NCBI GenBank assembly: GCA_028564675.1 | Contig: JAOVVO010000005.1 | Span: 1-64,000, forward strand | Length of the DNA: 64,000 nucleotides | Reading direction: 5' to 3' | Source: Onchocerca lupi | Taxonomy: Eukaryota; Nematoda; Chromadorea; Rhabditida; Onchocercidae | Shown: in pieces, positions 28,091 to 40,146 of the stretch | Numbering within the stretch: position 1 is the stretch's first letter | Layout of the letters: each line of letters starts with the position of its first letter | Translations under genes and position numbers: made by a program | Notes under the pieces: generated by a model | Databases searched by the model: none | Told to the model about the DNA's origin: nothing | The model's input: only the letters and a program-made list of their open reading frames with translations

Positions 28091-31000
28091 TTAATCGTAA
28101 ATTCGAACGCAAACTGTATCATTTATAACAAACATCGATACGTTTTTTTTTTTTTAAGATTCTGAATTAGTGCAGATTATAAACATAAAGGCACACATTA
28201 CGATAAAATGGTGCTTCTTTACTTCGGCATCTTTCAAAAGTATTCGTTGTTTATCGGTTTTTAATCAAATAATTTAAGTCCTCCATCTTTCGAAAAACGT
28301 TAATGATTACAAGAATTAAAATAAGTAGTACAAGACTTCTTAGCAATAAACATTCAACAAAAATCACAAACGGAGTTTTTTTTTTTTTAATAAAAGTCTG
28401 CGACTCACTTCTATAAAAATATAGATTTTGTAGATTTATTTAATTTTCGAAGAATTTTTTAACTTTTTGGAGGAGTTGCTGACAAATTAGTTGACTAATC
28501 AAAACTAATGAATGAATTCAATAAATCATTTTTTCAGCAGTGTTATGCTGTCTTATTTGCTATGTTCAGTATTCATTTCACGGTCAAATTACTGGAATAG
28601 GACATCGCTATATTCAAGTTTGTTCTTTCAAGTTCAACCAAATTTGGTACCAAGATTCCGGAAAGTTGTTGCGCCAATTGATGATATGCACCGTAATCTC
28701 CGTATTAATGTACCCGAACAATATAATATTTAGTAAAGATCCAGTGCATTGTATGATCAGCTGATGTAATTTCATGTTGCCTTCTCCCTATGATTTTCTG
28801 TTATTGAGAAAATCAGAATAATTCGGATCATTCTTGATTCAATTCAAATATTTCGAGTTCAACCTGCTATGTATTTTGAATTATTTCGTAAGACGAGAAT
28901 ATTATTGCATGTGCACCTGTTGATATTACTATTTGTCTTATATAATTGTATAAGATGAGAATAACTTATGAGTACATCCATATGAGCTTTCCCGTTCATT
29001 TCGTAAAACTCATTCTTTTCTCAAAATAGATTTAAATATTTTCATAAATATTAATATGGTTTAAAAACTGAAGTTTATTTCTTGCTGTCTAATTTCTTCA
29101 TTCACCAACATCTTTCTTGTTCATATATCATCTCTTATTGAAAATCAATAATTTGTTCTTATTATAATGTTTCTGAGCATTATATTGCATATTTCTTCTT
29201 TTTGCTTGTTAAAAAAATCATCTTTATAAACAATGACAAATTTCTAAGATTTTTTTTTCAAAGAATGTTTCAGAATTAATCAATAATTAAATTTTCCAAT
29301 TTTCAGACACTATATATCTATTGATACTCATCTGTAAAATCAGTCCAATGCCTTCCATATTACACGATAGCTCTACATCACTGAAATATTTAATTGTAAA
29401 CTGAAAAATCGGATTAAAAATAGGATAACTCAGGCTGGTTATATTATCTGCAATGCATTCTTAAAAAGCGATCGACCCACTTGTGTATTAGATTTTGATC
29501 GAATATTCGAATTTACGTTTATTTCTCGGTTAGTTATCCAAAAAGGATATTTGCTGTCTTCAGCAATTTGCATATTACGAATTTTTTAGATGTACTCCTA
29601 CTCCCTCTTCCTTTAAATATTTACCTCAGTTTTTTGGTGTCGATCAATTCAGCATAATGACTATGCTGTCTACGGGTCTTTTTATAATCTTTGCGTTTAC
29701 ATTACGTTTGAACTATATATATTTCTTCCTTAGTTAATTATTGAAGACAATAATATTGTTTTGTAATTCTCAGATATTTGAAACGAGCTTCATTTTTCGT
29801 TTTATTATGAATAAATCATGCTGTAGTTTGGATTAGATTTAAATAACTGAGCAACTGATACTTCTCAAAAAAGAACATACTTTTCATGTTTTTCACAGCA
29901 TACGTTTTATAATCTTTCAATTCTTTGCACGAAAAACAGTCAGAATTAAGTATTGTCGAACTAATTTTCCGAGTATTTTAATTGTTCATTATCTCAAACA
30001 ATTAAATATGCTAAGCATAATAAAGTACCACTGAATTACTTTTGAATAACTTTGAAAATTTAAATATAGCTTCTTAAAAGAAATGAAAAATTTTGCATCA
30101 TTACATAAAATCATTTTATGTATCGCTGTTCTGCGATATTTGGTTTAGTTTTGATTTCTCAAAACTAAAGTATTCCATTACCTTTGATTGTATGTAAAAC
30201 TGATGACCTGTGTCAATTATTTTAATTCATCATTTCATCGCCTTATTCATTATTAGAATCATAACTTTTTAGGTCTTTCGAAAAAAGAACCGTGGCTCTG
30301 ATAAGATAGGTAAGAGGCAAATTAACTTAAATAAGTCTAAAATAAAATCTTATTCTTTGTTTCCAAAAAGATAAATTACCAGTTTATATGAAGTTTCTGC
30401 TCTTAATATATTAGTCAATTTTATATCACTTCATAGAAGAAGTTCAGATTATCTCTCATTTTTGTTTTTTGAATATCATTTTAGGATATGCTTATCAGAT
30501 CCTTCATACAGTTTTTTTCATAAGTTGTTAATTTCATTCGCAAATATTAAAAAATCAAATTTATCGTTGCAGTCACATTCCACATTCTTTTTGGCATTAT
30601 TTATGCATTTAAGCATCAATTTCAACGTCGTTTGTCAAATCATCAAATGTACTATTACTGAAAGATTGTTATGTATCCTTAATTAGTACGAGCGATATCT
30701 GTATTTCAGTTTCGACGAAAATTTTATAATTTTGCTGTATTTTAATTTTTCTTGATATTTTTGACCAGGAAATGAATATGGTTGGACTTCAAATCAGAAT
30801 CCAGAATTCTGTTGCTGAATTCTAGGAACTAAGTATTAGAAAACAATACAGAAAATCCTTCGCATTATGCTCTACAACTATTTAATTTCTATAATGTTTT
30901 AACAAATAGCCAAATTAGCCAATTTTATCGGGATTTGGCATAATTTCCACAAAATTTGAACACTTCAAGTTAAGAAAGCTTCATAAATTCCGTCTTTCGT

Positions 31001-32929
31001 CTTCTACATTATCTCAAATTTAGGCAACACAAATTAAGAAACAAATTTAAAGAATTTTATTTAAAAAATTTTAAATTATGAAAACAACTTTGAGTTGCTT
31101 GCTTGTTTGGCATCAATAGCTTCTCACCAGTTGTTCTAGACCAATTTCTCTAATCTTCGACAAATAATCTGGAATGGATCAGTGGAAATGATATCCGCTT
31201 AATATGCTTGTCTCCCATTTATTATTAATTTTCCTTAGGTTTATATTTACAATATCCACCATATTATGTTGAAAAATTACTTCCATAAGAAAATGAAATC
31301 GTTTGTGGTGAATTATTTTTTATAAAAATGAAAATAAGCTTTTGATACAATTGTAATATTACAGAACATTCTAGCTCCTTCCATTCTACAATTGGCTAGA
31401 TTATTTGACATCTGAACTGTTATAAGCGCAGTAGGTGACATTTTGATATATTTTCTTCTGCTGCATGCCTTTTTTCGTTAGTATTTCTAACTAACTGAAC
31501 CCGCCACGCGTTCCCATAGGAATTAAGCTATATAAATATAAAACTGCTTTAAAATTTTGACACAAAGTTGCATTTGAATACGCGCAAGTTTTTATATATT
31601 TTTTATATACATACATTGTTATAGCTCAGTCTTTTAAAGTGGAAAATATTAAGGAAAAAAACTGATCGGATTGTAATCTGGTTGGATTGGAGATTGCTTC
31701 TTTTTGCTATTGTGACTCGCCTAGATCAGCAATAGGTGTCGCAAAAATCTTCTATGCCTTGTATGATAGAGAAGAATCCTGTTAAGAAAGTTTTATTGAT
31801 TGTTGGAAAGGTGATTTTTCGTAACAAACAATTATCACAATAGCCAGTCAGACTGATCATTGGGTTATTCTTTCCTTCGTCGCTCTTATGAATACTGTTT
31901 AACTGAATTCTCGCAATGTTGCTATTACTGTGTAGCTTTGAACTCCGAGCTGTTGCTATTGCTATGTCAGTGTAAGAATTCCGAACCTGAACTTCAAATC
32001 CAGCTCAAAATCCTGTCCTTTTAAAACTTTTAGGGGCTTCTTCCCCTTCCAGATCTTCATCATATGGCCTCTTAATTAGCTGACTTCAATTTTGTTTACC
32101 TGTGAATCGAAGCGTTTTGGCACCTTATGGTTTGGGAAGGAGAGATAAAGAAAGAGAGGAAAAAAATATTAAAAAAAGCATGTCTTTGGCTGTCACACGT
32201 GTGATAAATATATCTACATGATCCATTCGAATGCAACGTTGTGTCAAAATATCAAGTAATCCGTGAAGAACTTTCAGAAACTTAAGGGTTAGAATAGTGA
32301 ACATTGACATTTTTATTTATATAGATAGTCGCTGGAAACGATAAGATTGTAAAATTCGAAATAAGCAAAGTTAGTGACATTTACTTCTTTAATCTATGAC
32401 TACTGAAGGACTGATTTCAGAGTTCATTCAGTTAGGTATTGCCTGCAAATTTCTCAAGTTTCGTATAAACTTTTATTAACATGACAGACATCCGACATCT
32501 TTCGATATTAATATCTCCCTAATACAAAAAAGTACTTAATACAGATCTTCATGAAGAAGTGAAGATTATAAATAATTTAATGTAAGCAAGAAATAATGAT
32601 AACGCGAAAACAAGCTTTACGATAATTTTAATTAATCTAATCAGTCCTTCTTGAGGGCAAAGAAATTTGAAATTTTCCAACTTCCAAACTGTGAAGAGGA
32701 GAGATAATGAATCCATCACAAATCATTTTTCTTAATTGATTTTATCAACAGGATTTTCAAAAAATGTGATAGTTCAGCAAAATTGTGAACTTTTCCACTT
32801 CTTAGAAGTTATTTTTAAATATTTAAAAAGCAAAATAGAGAAATATTTATGAAGAAACCTTATCATTATTTTGCCTTTAGTTCAATTTCTATGTGGTACG
32901 AGGAAGGAAACAAGCGTTACAATTGATAT
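28091..32929. other. Gene-poor intergenic region
   Basis: AT-rich sequence. I found no exon flanked by matching splice sites, no tRNA and no recognisable repeat family. A slightly less AT-rich patch at about 31.5-32.1 kb repeats a GTTGCTATTNCTNTGT motif twice (around 31918 and 31951), but I cannot assign it. Confidence 0.5.
28345..28350 (+). terminator. Candidate poly(A) signal of the Ig gene
   Basis: AATAAA lies about 255 nt after the stop codon. A second AATAAA follows at 28389. Either could end the Ig-gene transcript. Confidence 0.4.
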
Positions 32930-33710
32930 TGTCGGAAAACCAAGTAATCATAGAATATAAATATAATAAATTAATCAAAGTAATTTATATCATAGAAATA
33001 TCTTGGAAAAACCGATTTAAATTCTAAAACATGGATTTCAAAAAAAGTTCCTAAACAAATAAATCACTAATCAAATCTTACATTTGATCATGCGAAATTA
33101 TCGAATTAATTACAAGCAATAAATCATTAACCTAATCTTACATTATGATCACATGAGATCTCAAAATGACTTTAAATATATAAATCACTTTTCTAAATTC
33201 TCATTTTAAGATCATGTGAAATGCCAAATAATTGCAAATATGTTAATTAAGCTCTTTTTCTCTAACTTTCGGTTTGATGTGACAAATTCTTAATCTCTGA
33301 GCTTCGGTATTGAGTAAAATGTTGAAACTATTGAAAACATCTCCGACTGTATAAATGATAAATGATCGGTATCAATTTAGTTTAGTTCGACTCGAGTCTC
33401 TCATTCAAGACAGATTCGAGTTCGAACTCAAAAGAAGAAATCTTCCAGTCCCAATAAAATATCCTCAAAGGCTTCGAATCAAACCCGACGAACTCACTCA
33501 ATCAAAACCCAATAAATTCTCCTATCATCTATAAAACAAAAAATATTCAAGCTATCGATCGTACCTTCAATATTCATCTATAAATTGCACTGTAGCTTCG
33601 TTGTGGCAATAAACTACGTCACATAAAATTCTTTCTCACAAAAAAAATTTGTCTGTGCAATCAACCAATCTCCAATTTCTCCAGACAAAAAACTTTCATA
33701 ATAAATTACT
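32930..33710 (+). repeat. 5' long terminal repeat
   Basis: Starts TGTCGG and matches 40147-40909 along its length. Shared blocks include GTAATTTATAT, AAATCACTAATCAAATCT, TCTTAATCTCTGAGCTTCGG, AATCTTCCAGTCCCAATAAA and AATAAATTCTCCTATCATCT. The right end is uncertain by a few bases because the two copies diverge there. Confidence 0.8.
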
Positions 33711-33716
33711 GCTTTC

Positions 33717-34730
33717 ATGAGTCGGGACAATGTCATCAGTCTAATTGAGGGAGTAGAATCCGCAATAGAGGAATTGTAGAAAATCTTGCTAAAATGAAAA
33801 AACTGGATCTAAAGCCATTAAATGAACAGTTAAAAAAAGAAGGATTGTGTCGACAATGTAAGACCAAAAAAAAAAGTCATCGAATAAAAAATAATGCGCC
33901 TCAAACTATATATTGGCATTCTCGAAATTACGAATAAAAAGTGTTGGAATTGATTCAGAAGGTCGTGATGTCACAAAGAAAGAAAGAAAAGAAAAACGAG
34001 AAAACGATCAATGATGATAAATGTATTTTAAAATTAATAAATGATGTAGAGACAACAAGTTAACTAACTATGTTAAGAATGACCGTGACTTAGTACTTCA
34101 ATGTTTAATCCAATGTAATATAAAGGAATTACAATAAACATAGTCATTTCAATTGACTCAAGTACAATAAATTTACGACAATTGCCACTATACTTACATT
34201 CCGTAGCAACCAAAACCTTGGAAAGAATTTAGCAGTTTTGATGCTGCTGTGCATTTCTAAGGTACATAAAATATTCAAAAACTGAATTATTTTATATCTT
34301 GTCTAAAAGGAAATGCACTGTTAGCGGTAAAAGGTTATGATCTCGTTCCAGAAATTTATATTATAAGGACGGTTCTGATCGAAAAATTCGTACATCATTT
34401 ACCATAAAAAAGTCGCCTTACAATGAAGTACACTCCATCAGAAGAGATGATCAGGAATGGGAAGTAACTGCTGGAGCTACAGAAAGAATATTTCGACAGC
34501 TAGAGGTTATAAGTGAGAATTTAGAGCAATCTAGCATCGAAGCAATTATAAAAAACAAATTGTCGGCTTGGATATTAGATAAAGTTTATCAACAAAAAAA
34601 CAGCAAGAAATGTGGTCGGTTAATAAGCTCCAAGAATTTTCGGCAGAATTAATTCAAAGAAATGAGGAGGTAATTAGAAGCCAAACTTTTGGTAGAGAGA
34701 AAAAATTAACAGAATACAAGCCAAAATAGA
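33717..34730 (+). pseudogene. Broken gag of the BEL/Pao element
   Basis: Starts just inside the 5' LTR with MSRDNVISLIEGVESAIEEL and then a stop. Further on, one frame reads VTAGATERIFRQLEVISENL and EAIIKNKLSAWILDKVYQQK. A frameshift at about 34610 moves the continuation MWSVNKLQEFSAELIQRNEE into another frame. The ILDKVYQQK ... W(S)V..L..F...LIQRNEEV pattern is typical of BEL/Pao gag proteins. Multiple stops make it non-functional. Confidence 0.7.
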
Positions 34731-34863
34731 CTTAACATAAAATAAGAGAAGAAACTTCGGCCTTAGCTACAACTAAACAAACCAAACCAGGTATCTTAAG
34801 TTGACCACAGAATCAAGGAAAAATCCGAAGAATGGTGAGACTAGAAGATCTTGTGCATTTTGT

Positions 34864-34977
34864 ATTATGTTACAAGTAATTATTAAAGAATATCAGAGTA
34901 AAGTGACCATTAAGTTATTCATTATGTTACAAGCGATTATTAAAGAATATCCAAATAAATTGATCACTGAATTATTC
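34864..34977 (+). repeat. 57-bp tandem duplication within gag
   Basis: Two adjacent diverged copies of 57 bp (34864-34920 and 34921-34977), each starting ATTATGTTACAAG. The period equals 19 codons, so the frame is preserved (IMLQVIIKEYQSK then IMLQAIIKEYPNK). It follows a CAFC motif that could be the start of a degenerate zinc knuckle. Confidence 0.6.
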
Positions 34978-35637
34978 TTTCTTCTCTCACCAATAGCGAA
35001 GAATACTGCTCAACTGAATAGATGAGACACTGTAAAGATACAATAAAATAAAATCAATTTTCAACGAAGCAGCAATGAACATATGCAGATTTCTCAAACG
35101 ATGATAAATTCAACAAGAAATCGCCTGAACAAAATTGAACTGTAATAAGTAAAAGAAAATTTTCGGCATTTTAGGAATCATAATAAGGTTGTCATCCAAA
35201 TAACTCTAAAACTATGGCTGGAAACAAACTAATCAAAAGAACAATTTTGCAATTTATAGCCTCTCAACATGATCCACTGCGATTCCTAATCCCTACAATG
35301 ACATAATTCAAAATATTTCTTCAGGACTTACGGAAAAAAATATGTATTTGTCAATCTATCCTTCCAAAAGATGCATTCAACTTTCTCAAGCAAGTTTTGA
35401 TTATCGATATGGAATGCTGCTTTTCTCACGTCGATTACTAATGCTGCGTTGATGCTGAGAGTAAACCGAAATATTTTATGAGATAAATATGACGGAATAA
35501 TCAAAGTATTTGTATAATAGAAATTTATCTTATTTCTCAGTCAAATAAATTATCGCCTATCCATATCTTGGCACAATGATCTTTGTTCTTTCATCCTCCA
35601 ATCTACTAATTGAACTCATGGGATCGTCTAAAGGGGC

Positions 35638-36221
35638 TGTAAAACATGTCAATTGTCTAGAATGTTATAAGCTTTAATGCTTATGTGCATTATTTAAAAG
35701 GCTGTGAAACATGTAAATCTCTCTGTCTTACATTGTTAAAAATTAGCAATATCTGCAAAACTCAATTGTTATGATAGCTATCTTTGTTTGTGATTACCAA
35801 GCTTAACTTCATTAGTAAAAAATCGTAGACTCATTCATATGTCAATCTTCCGGTCACATAATCAAACCCATATCTGATGTCTCCACTATAAAAAGGGATA
35901 TTAGCAGCCATAAAGTACCAATATAACCTTTAACTCGGTTTAACTCCTCAAATTTTCATTCGTTATTTTCTACCATTAATACCTATACAATACTTCATCA
36001 AACCTCCTCGGTACTCAAACTTCAAGCAAAACTCAGAATAAATTCCCCTACTATCTATAAGACAAATATTCAAATTATCGACTAAATTTTCCATATTCAT
36101 CTATAAACTGTGCTGTTATGTAGTTGTTGAATAAACTAAATCATAACAGAGCCTTTGTCACACAACAAATTCGTCTACACAAGCAACCAGTCCCCGATTT
36201 CTCCAAAGAAATTTCAAGACA
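35638..36221 (+). repeat. Nested third LTR-like copy (solo LTR or fragment)
   Basis: The right half resembles the ends of the two outer LTRs (AATAAATTCCCCTACTATCT, ATCTATAAACTGTGCTG, CAAATTCGTCTACACAAGC, CCAGTCCCCGATTTCTCC), but the left half differs. It contains a TATA-like CTATAAAAAGGG at about 35887. A GGCTGTNAAACATGT motif occurs twice, near 35636 and 35700. It looks like a related but distinct BEL/Pao LTR inserted in, or recombined into, the older element. Both boundaries are approximate. Confidence 0.5.
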
Positions 36222-36289
36222 GATGTCTCTTTCTCGTAGTCCTTCAATGATTCGTATATCTTTCGATGCACTAATAGCAATAGATTTCC

Positions 36290-36830
36290 CTTCTTCCATT
36301 TGGACATAATTCTTTCTTCAAAATCAAACTAGCTCGGATCATAAGATAACATTCTCTGAACCATAACTTAAAAAGCGTCCCTGCATCAAAATACTTCTTG
36401 CATAACCAAAATTTCCAAAAACTGTTGTAAACTGCGTTGATTTGATCCGGACTGCTACTGATACCAATCTTCAGACTACTTATTGCCAATAGAACTTCTC
36501 CTTCGGAAAATTGATCAGATTGATAGATATCCCGGCTCGTGGCAGCAATAGAACTGAATCTGCTCCAAAATCCGAACTGTTGCCAACTGCAGTTAATTGA
36601 TCCGGAATGTTACTCATACCACTCTTTAGATCATCCATTGTCAATAGGAGTCCTCTTTCAGAAAAGTGATCAGTTTGGTAGACATCCCGAATCGTGGCAC
36701 CAACAGAACTGACTCTACCCCAAAACCCGAATTGTTTTAAATTGCGATTGATGTGATCCGGATTGTTACTCACACTATTCCACAAATCACTCATTGTCAA
36801 TGAAAGTTCTTCGAAAAATTGAACAGACCA
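36290..36830. repeat. About 155-bp tandem repeat, three diverged copies
   Basis: The marker GATCCGGA/GATCCGGAT recurs at 36444, 36599 and 36755, a period of 155-156 bp. Other aligned blocks are CCAAAATCCGAA, TTATTGCCAATAG and ATCCCGNNTCGTGGCA. On the minus strand the copies stay mostly open and repeat SNNPDHIN, SNIPDQL and SSSPDQIN. No known domain is recognised. Confidence 0.7.
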
Positions 36831-36900
36831 ATAGAAGTGACTCGGTCAAGAATTTAAAGATCAAGAAGCGCGGAGATAGTTTCAAATGGACCAACAAGGC

Positions 36901-37110
36901 GATAAACAAGTTCACCGCCAAAGGGATAAACATGTTTACCGCCAAAAGGATAAATATGTTTACTGCCAAAACGATAAACACGTTCATCACCAAAACGATA
37001 AATATGTTTATCGCCAAAACGATGAAATGTTTGCCACCAAAAGGATAAACACATTTACTAACAAAAAATAAACACGTTTGCTGCCAAAACGATAAACATG
37101 TTTGGTAACA
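36901..37110. repeat. 24-bp minisatellite, about nine copies
   Basis: The unit starts GATAAACA and ends CGCCAAAA, with period 24 at 36901, 36925, 36949, 36973 and 36997. More degenerate copies then follow to about 37110. The period is eight codons, so frames persist on both strands (plus: DKHVYRQK-like; minus: FGDKHIYR-like). It lies in the middle of the decayed retrotransposon. Confidence 0.85.
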
Positions 37111-37310
37111 AGGACTACTGGGATAATGAATGTCATATTTATTACACAGTCAAACACCGAATGGAACGTCACACTCAAACACCGGATGGAAAGTTTAAGA
37201 AAAACTAATGCATGGCTATCTTCGAACAGGAAATGCAACAAAAATAAATCTTAATTTTATGTGAAAAAATCAACGTAGTCAATTCCAACTAATCACGAAC
37301 TCAGCAAAAA

Positions 37311-37454
37311 GCTTTGGCACTATTCGACATCGATTCGCAATTATCTTTTATTTCTAAGGAATTAGCAAATCGACTGAATCTTCAAAGAAAAGAACAAGAA
37401 CTGAGAATCGCTTCATTTGGTAATAAGACACCAAAGATGTCCGAATACCACTAA
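37311..37454 (+). pseudogene. Remnant of BEL/Pao aspartyl protease
   Basis: An open stretch reads [19 protein letters not shown], then [19 protein letters not shown], then a stop. BEL/Pao proteases (retropepsin type) normally have a D-[ST]-G core followed by SQxSFIS. Here the active-site region is FDIDSQ, so the glycine position is changed to Asp. This supports loss of function. Confidence 0.65.
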
Positions 37455-37692
37455 CGGCGGAAATGATACAATGATCCGACGCCTTCCTTGACTGATGAGG
37501 TTTCGTCCTTGAATTGATGACACCTGTCGCGAAACTTCGATGTTGTGAATAGTGATGCTCCACGACATTAAGTTATTGAATACTTTATTGGGTAAAGTAT
37601 TTTAGAATACAATACGTAAGTAGTCGTCCAGTAAATTCGTGGATACCATAGATAAAGAAAAAATAAGAAAATCGCGGTGGGAGTTAATAAGT

Positions 37693-37735
37693 AGTGGTGG
37701 TGGTGGTGGAAGGTAAGCCGCTTCGTCGTCGTCGT
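37693..37735 (+). repeat. GGT and CGT trinucleotide runs
   Basis: A GGT/GTG run at about 37693-37710 is followed by CGTCGTCGTCGTC at about 37723-37735. The minus strand would read a short His run. Confidence 0.8.
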
Positions 37736-37736
37736 C

Positions 37737-38226
37737 AAAGAATTCACAGTGATTTTTGGATCATCGCTGCCGATTATGCATCGCTTTAGTCCACGCCCCA
37801 ATGCTATCTGGGTGTCATTAATCCAAGACAACGTTTCAACAATCAAAGAAAGCGCTGACCATCCATTGTATCGGATGAGACTTGGTCTTTAGATTGGATA
37901 ATTAAACTCCATATCTGAGAGCATTATTACAGTTGCAAAGAAAAGTTATGAAATTATCAATTAAAATCAAACAATATTAGAGTTTCAAATAATATCGAAA
38001 TTACGTCCAGACTTTAGCCTTTTGCAACTTTTACAACTTTAACTGACATTTATTATATTTAACTTCTTACGAAATAAAATGATAAAGGAAAAGATAAAAT
38101 TATTCTAATTATATTAATATGGATCATTTTTTTGGCTATTCCGACAATAACCAGACAGCACCAGGGCGTGGACTAAAGCGAAGTAGCTGGCAGCCAACGA
38201 TCCCAAAATGACTGTAACTTTTTTGA
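37737..38226. repeat. Fold-back inverted repeat
   Basis: The arms at about 37737-37825 and 38135-38226 are inverted copies at roughly 75% similarity. A perfect 17-bp core, TCGCTTTAGTCCACGCC, lies at 37781-37797, with its reverse complement at 38165-38181. The loop is about 310 bp. It separates the two protease-region remnants of the retrotransposon, so it may be a later insertion of a fold-back or MITE-like element. Confidence 0.6.
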
Positions 38227-38539
38227 GGACGAAACGAAACCTCTAATTCAACGACATCGAACTTCTCCTCAACGACACTGATTAACCTACTTCGACGAAA
38301 ATCAGAGTTTTCTCAATGCACCGTATTGCCTTCTACGACCAACTCCCTCATTTAATTGTGCTTACGAATTTAATTGGACATTATAACAATATCTTTTTGT
38401 ACTGTATCTCATCAAATAAGTTAAAATTCTTAGTATCGTGGAGCATTCTATATTTTACCGATCAAGTTCTGCGACAAAAAACATGTTTTGAACTACCGAA
38501 GAAGAACTTGGGATAAAAATTGAAAGTAATACTGTTTAA

Positions 38540-38884
38540 AACAATTATGACTTAACAAATGAACTGCAAGTAATTAAAGTGGATGAAAAGGATGTTATTG
38601 GATGGCCTAAAATTCGCCTGATATACTTTTCGGGGCTGATTATTCTCCAAATTCATTCAGTTAAAAAGGTTAAAAAATCTAAAATCAGGATTTTTTTGCT
38701 TCACACAAAAATTGGTTATATGATAGCAGAAAGTGGACATATTAAAAAACGGAATGAATTTGAAATTCTACGAAGAAAATATGGTCTTCTTAAGAACACA
38801 AATACAAATAAAAGATTTCAGCTTAAACTCCTCAGAAATAAAATCCAGCAATATGAAGTAACATCAAGAAATAGAGAAACATAA
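38540..38884 (+). pseudogene. Post-protease polyprotein remnant of BEL/Pao element
   Basis: The plus frame reads NELQVIKVDEKDVIGWPK, then YFSGLIILQIHSVKK, LLHTKIGYMIAESGHI and a basic stretch to the stop at 38884. In BEL/Pao polyproteins the protease is followed by a segment of the form DLLIG.DYF..., then L.TK.G..I.G.G, which this resembles. Reverse transcriptase motifs such as YxDD are not seen downstream. Sequence from 38885 to 40146 is A-rich and full of stops, and I could not assign it. Confidence 0.45.
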
Positions 38885-40146
38885 TCGATCATTTCAAAGC
38901 AGGACGAAAACAACTTGATCGTATGCAAGAGGAAACATTGCCGATGTATTCCCAAATCTCATACTAGAATTCCAGCTTAGTATATGTATGTGGCACCGTA
39001 AGCAAGCAACAGTTATCGTGCTCGCACACAGTAACTATTATTGATATATTGCATTATGTCCCCGCAAATCCGAAGTTAAATGCGAATTGACTAGCACTAG
39101 TATTGTTCTGTGGAACGAAAAGAAAACGATCAAAAAGTGCTTACAAAGAAAAAGTGGAAAATTTGACAAAAAAAAAAAGAAAAAAAATTTGAGGGAAATC
39201 ATGTTACTGTAGAAGAACTCTAAACCTCGCTCATTTCTGAAGAAAATGAAACAATCACAATAACAAATTGTTAATTTATTGGTCCATATCCAATGAAAGA
39301 CAATATCAATATCCATACGGGAATCGCCGAAAATACAACTAAACTTCGAGAACGAAGAGCCATTCGAAATGAATAAATTCAAAGTTTGCCAAAAAAGGTC
39401 AGTTATAATGCCAAATATAAGCCTCGAAGATGGAACTGATCCAAAAAATATAAAACTCCAGTATATCTTCGCCAATTTACAATAAGAATTTAAACAACTA
39501 AGCGTAGTACATCAACAAAGTTGCCAATCGTAATAACTTTTATTATTAATTGAATGATTATTAACCAAAAACTCTATTCTAGCTAAAAGACTACTGCTAC
39601 AAAGAAATGAAGAAAAGTTAGTAATCGCTTCATATAAATCTAAATCTTTTAATCCAAAAACTGTCGAAATCAACGAAGGAATAATAAGTGAATTCGAAAT
39701 TGAAAGAATCAACGCTAAATCACAAATAATGGCCTAGAACAAAAAACAACTAATCCGATTACTAGGCATTATAAGACCGGATTCTTCTGGAAAGAAATAA
39801 GTCATCAAGGAGAATTGATCGGGCTACTGGAAAAGAGTTCAGTAAAGTTACAGAATTATGCAAGAAAAATTAACAGAATTACAGCGCATTGGAAATAATC
39901 GCTATAAGTATAAATACATTTATATTAATAATTATACTGATTGTATTTAAGATAAAATTTGTCTAATTCGATTTCATCTTTGTTTATCATAGATTACAAC
40001 TTCAAATCAAAAGGAAGTCATTGCTGTTCCTACTAAAATTCTAAAATTTTCCATACTCAATCAAGACGGACAAAAAATATCTATCAAACAAAATACTATT
40101 TCTTATATTCCTCAAATTCTTTCGTCTGTAGGTTTTGACTCCTTCA

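Noticed and set aside
33385..33430. tRNA-like GTTCGA motif
   Set aside because: Part of the LTR; no cloverleaf could be drawn around it. The same holds for GTTCGAATCC at about 40628.
39038..39475. 145-codon minus-strand ORF, very Phe/Ile-rich
   Set aside because: It lies antisense within the decayed retrotransposon in an A-rich stretch; poly-Phe arises from A runs. No domain or splice context.
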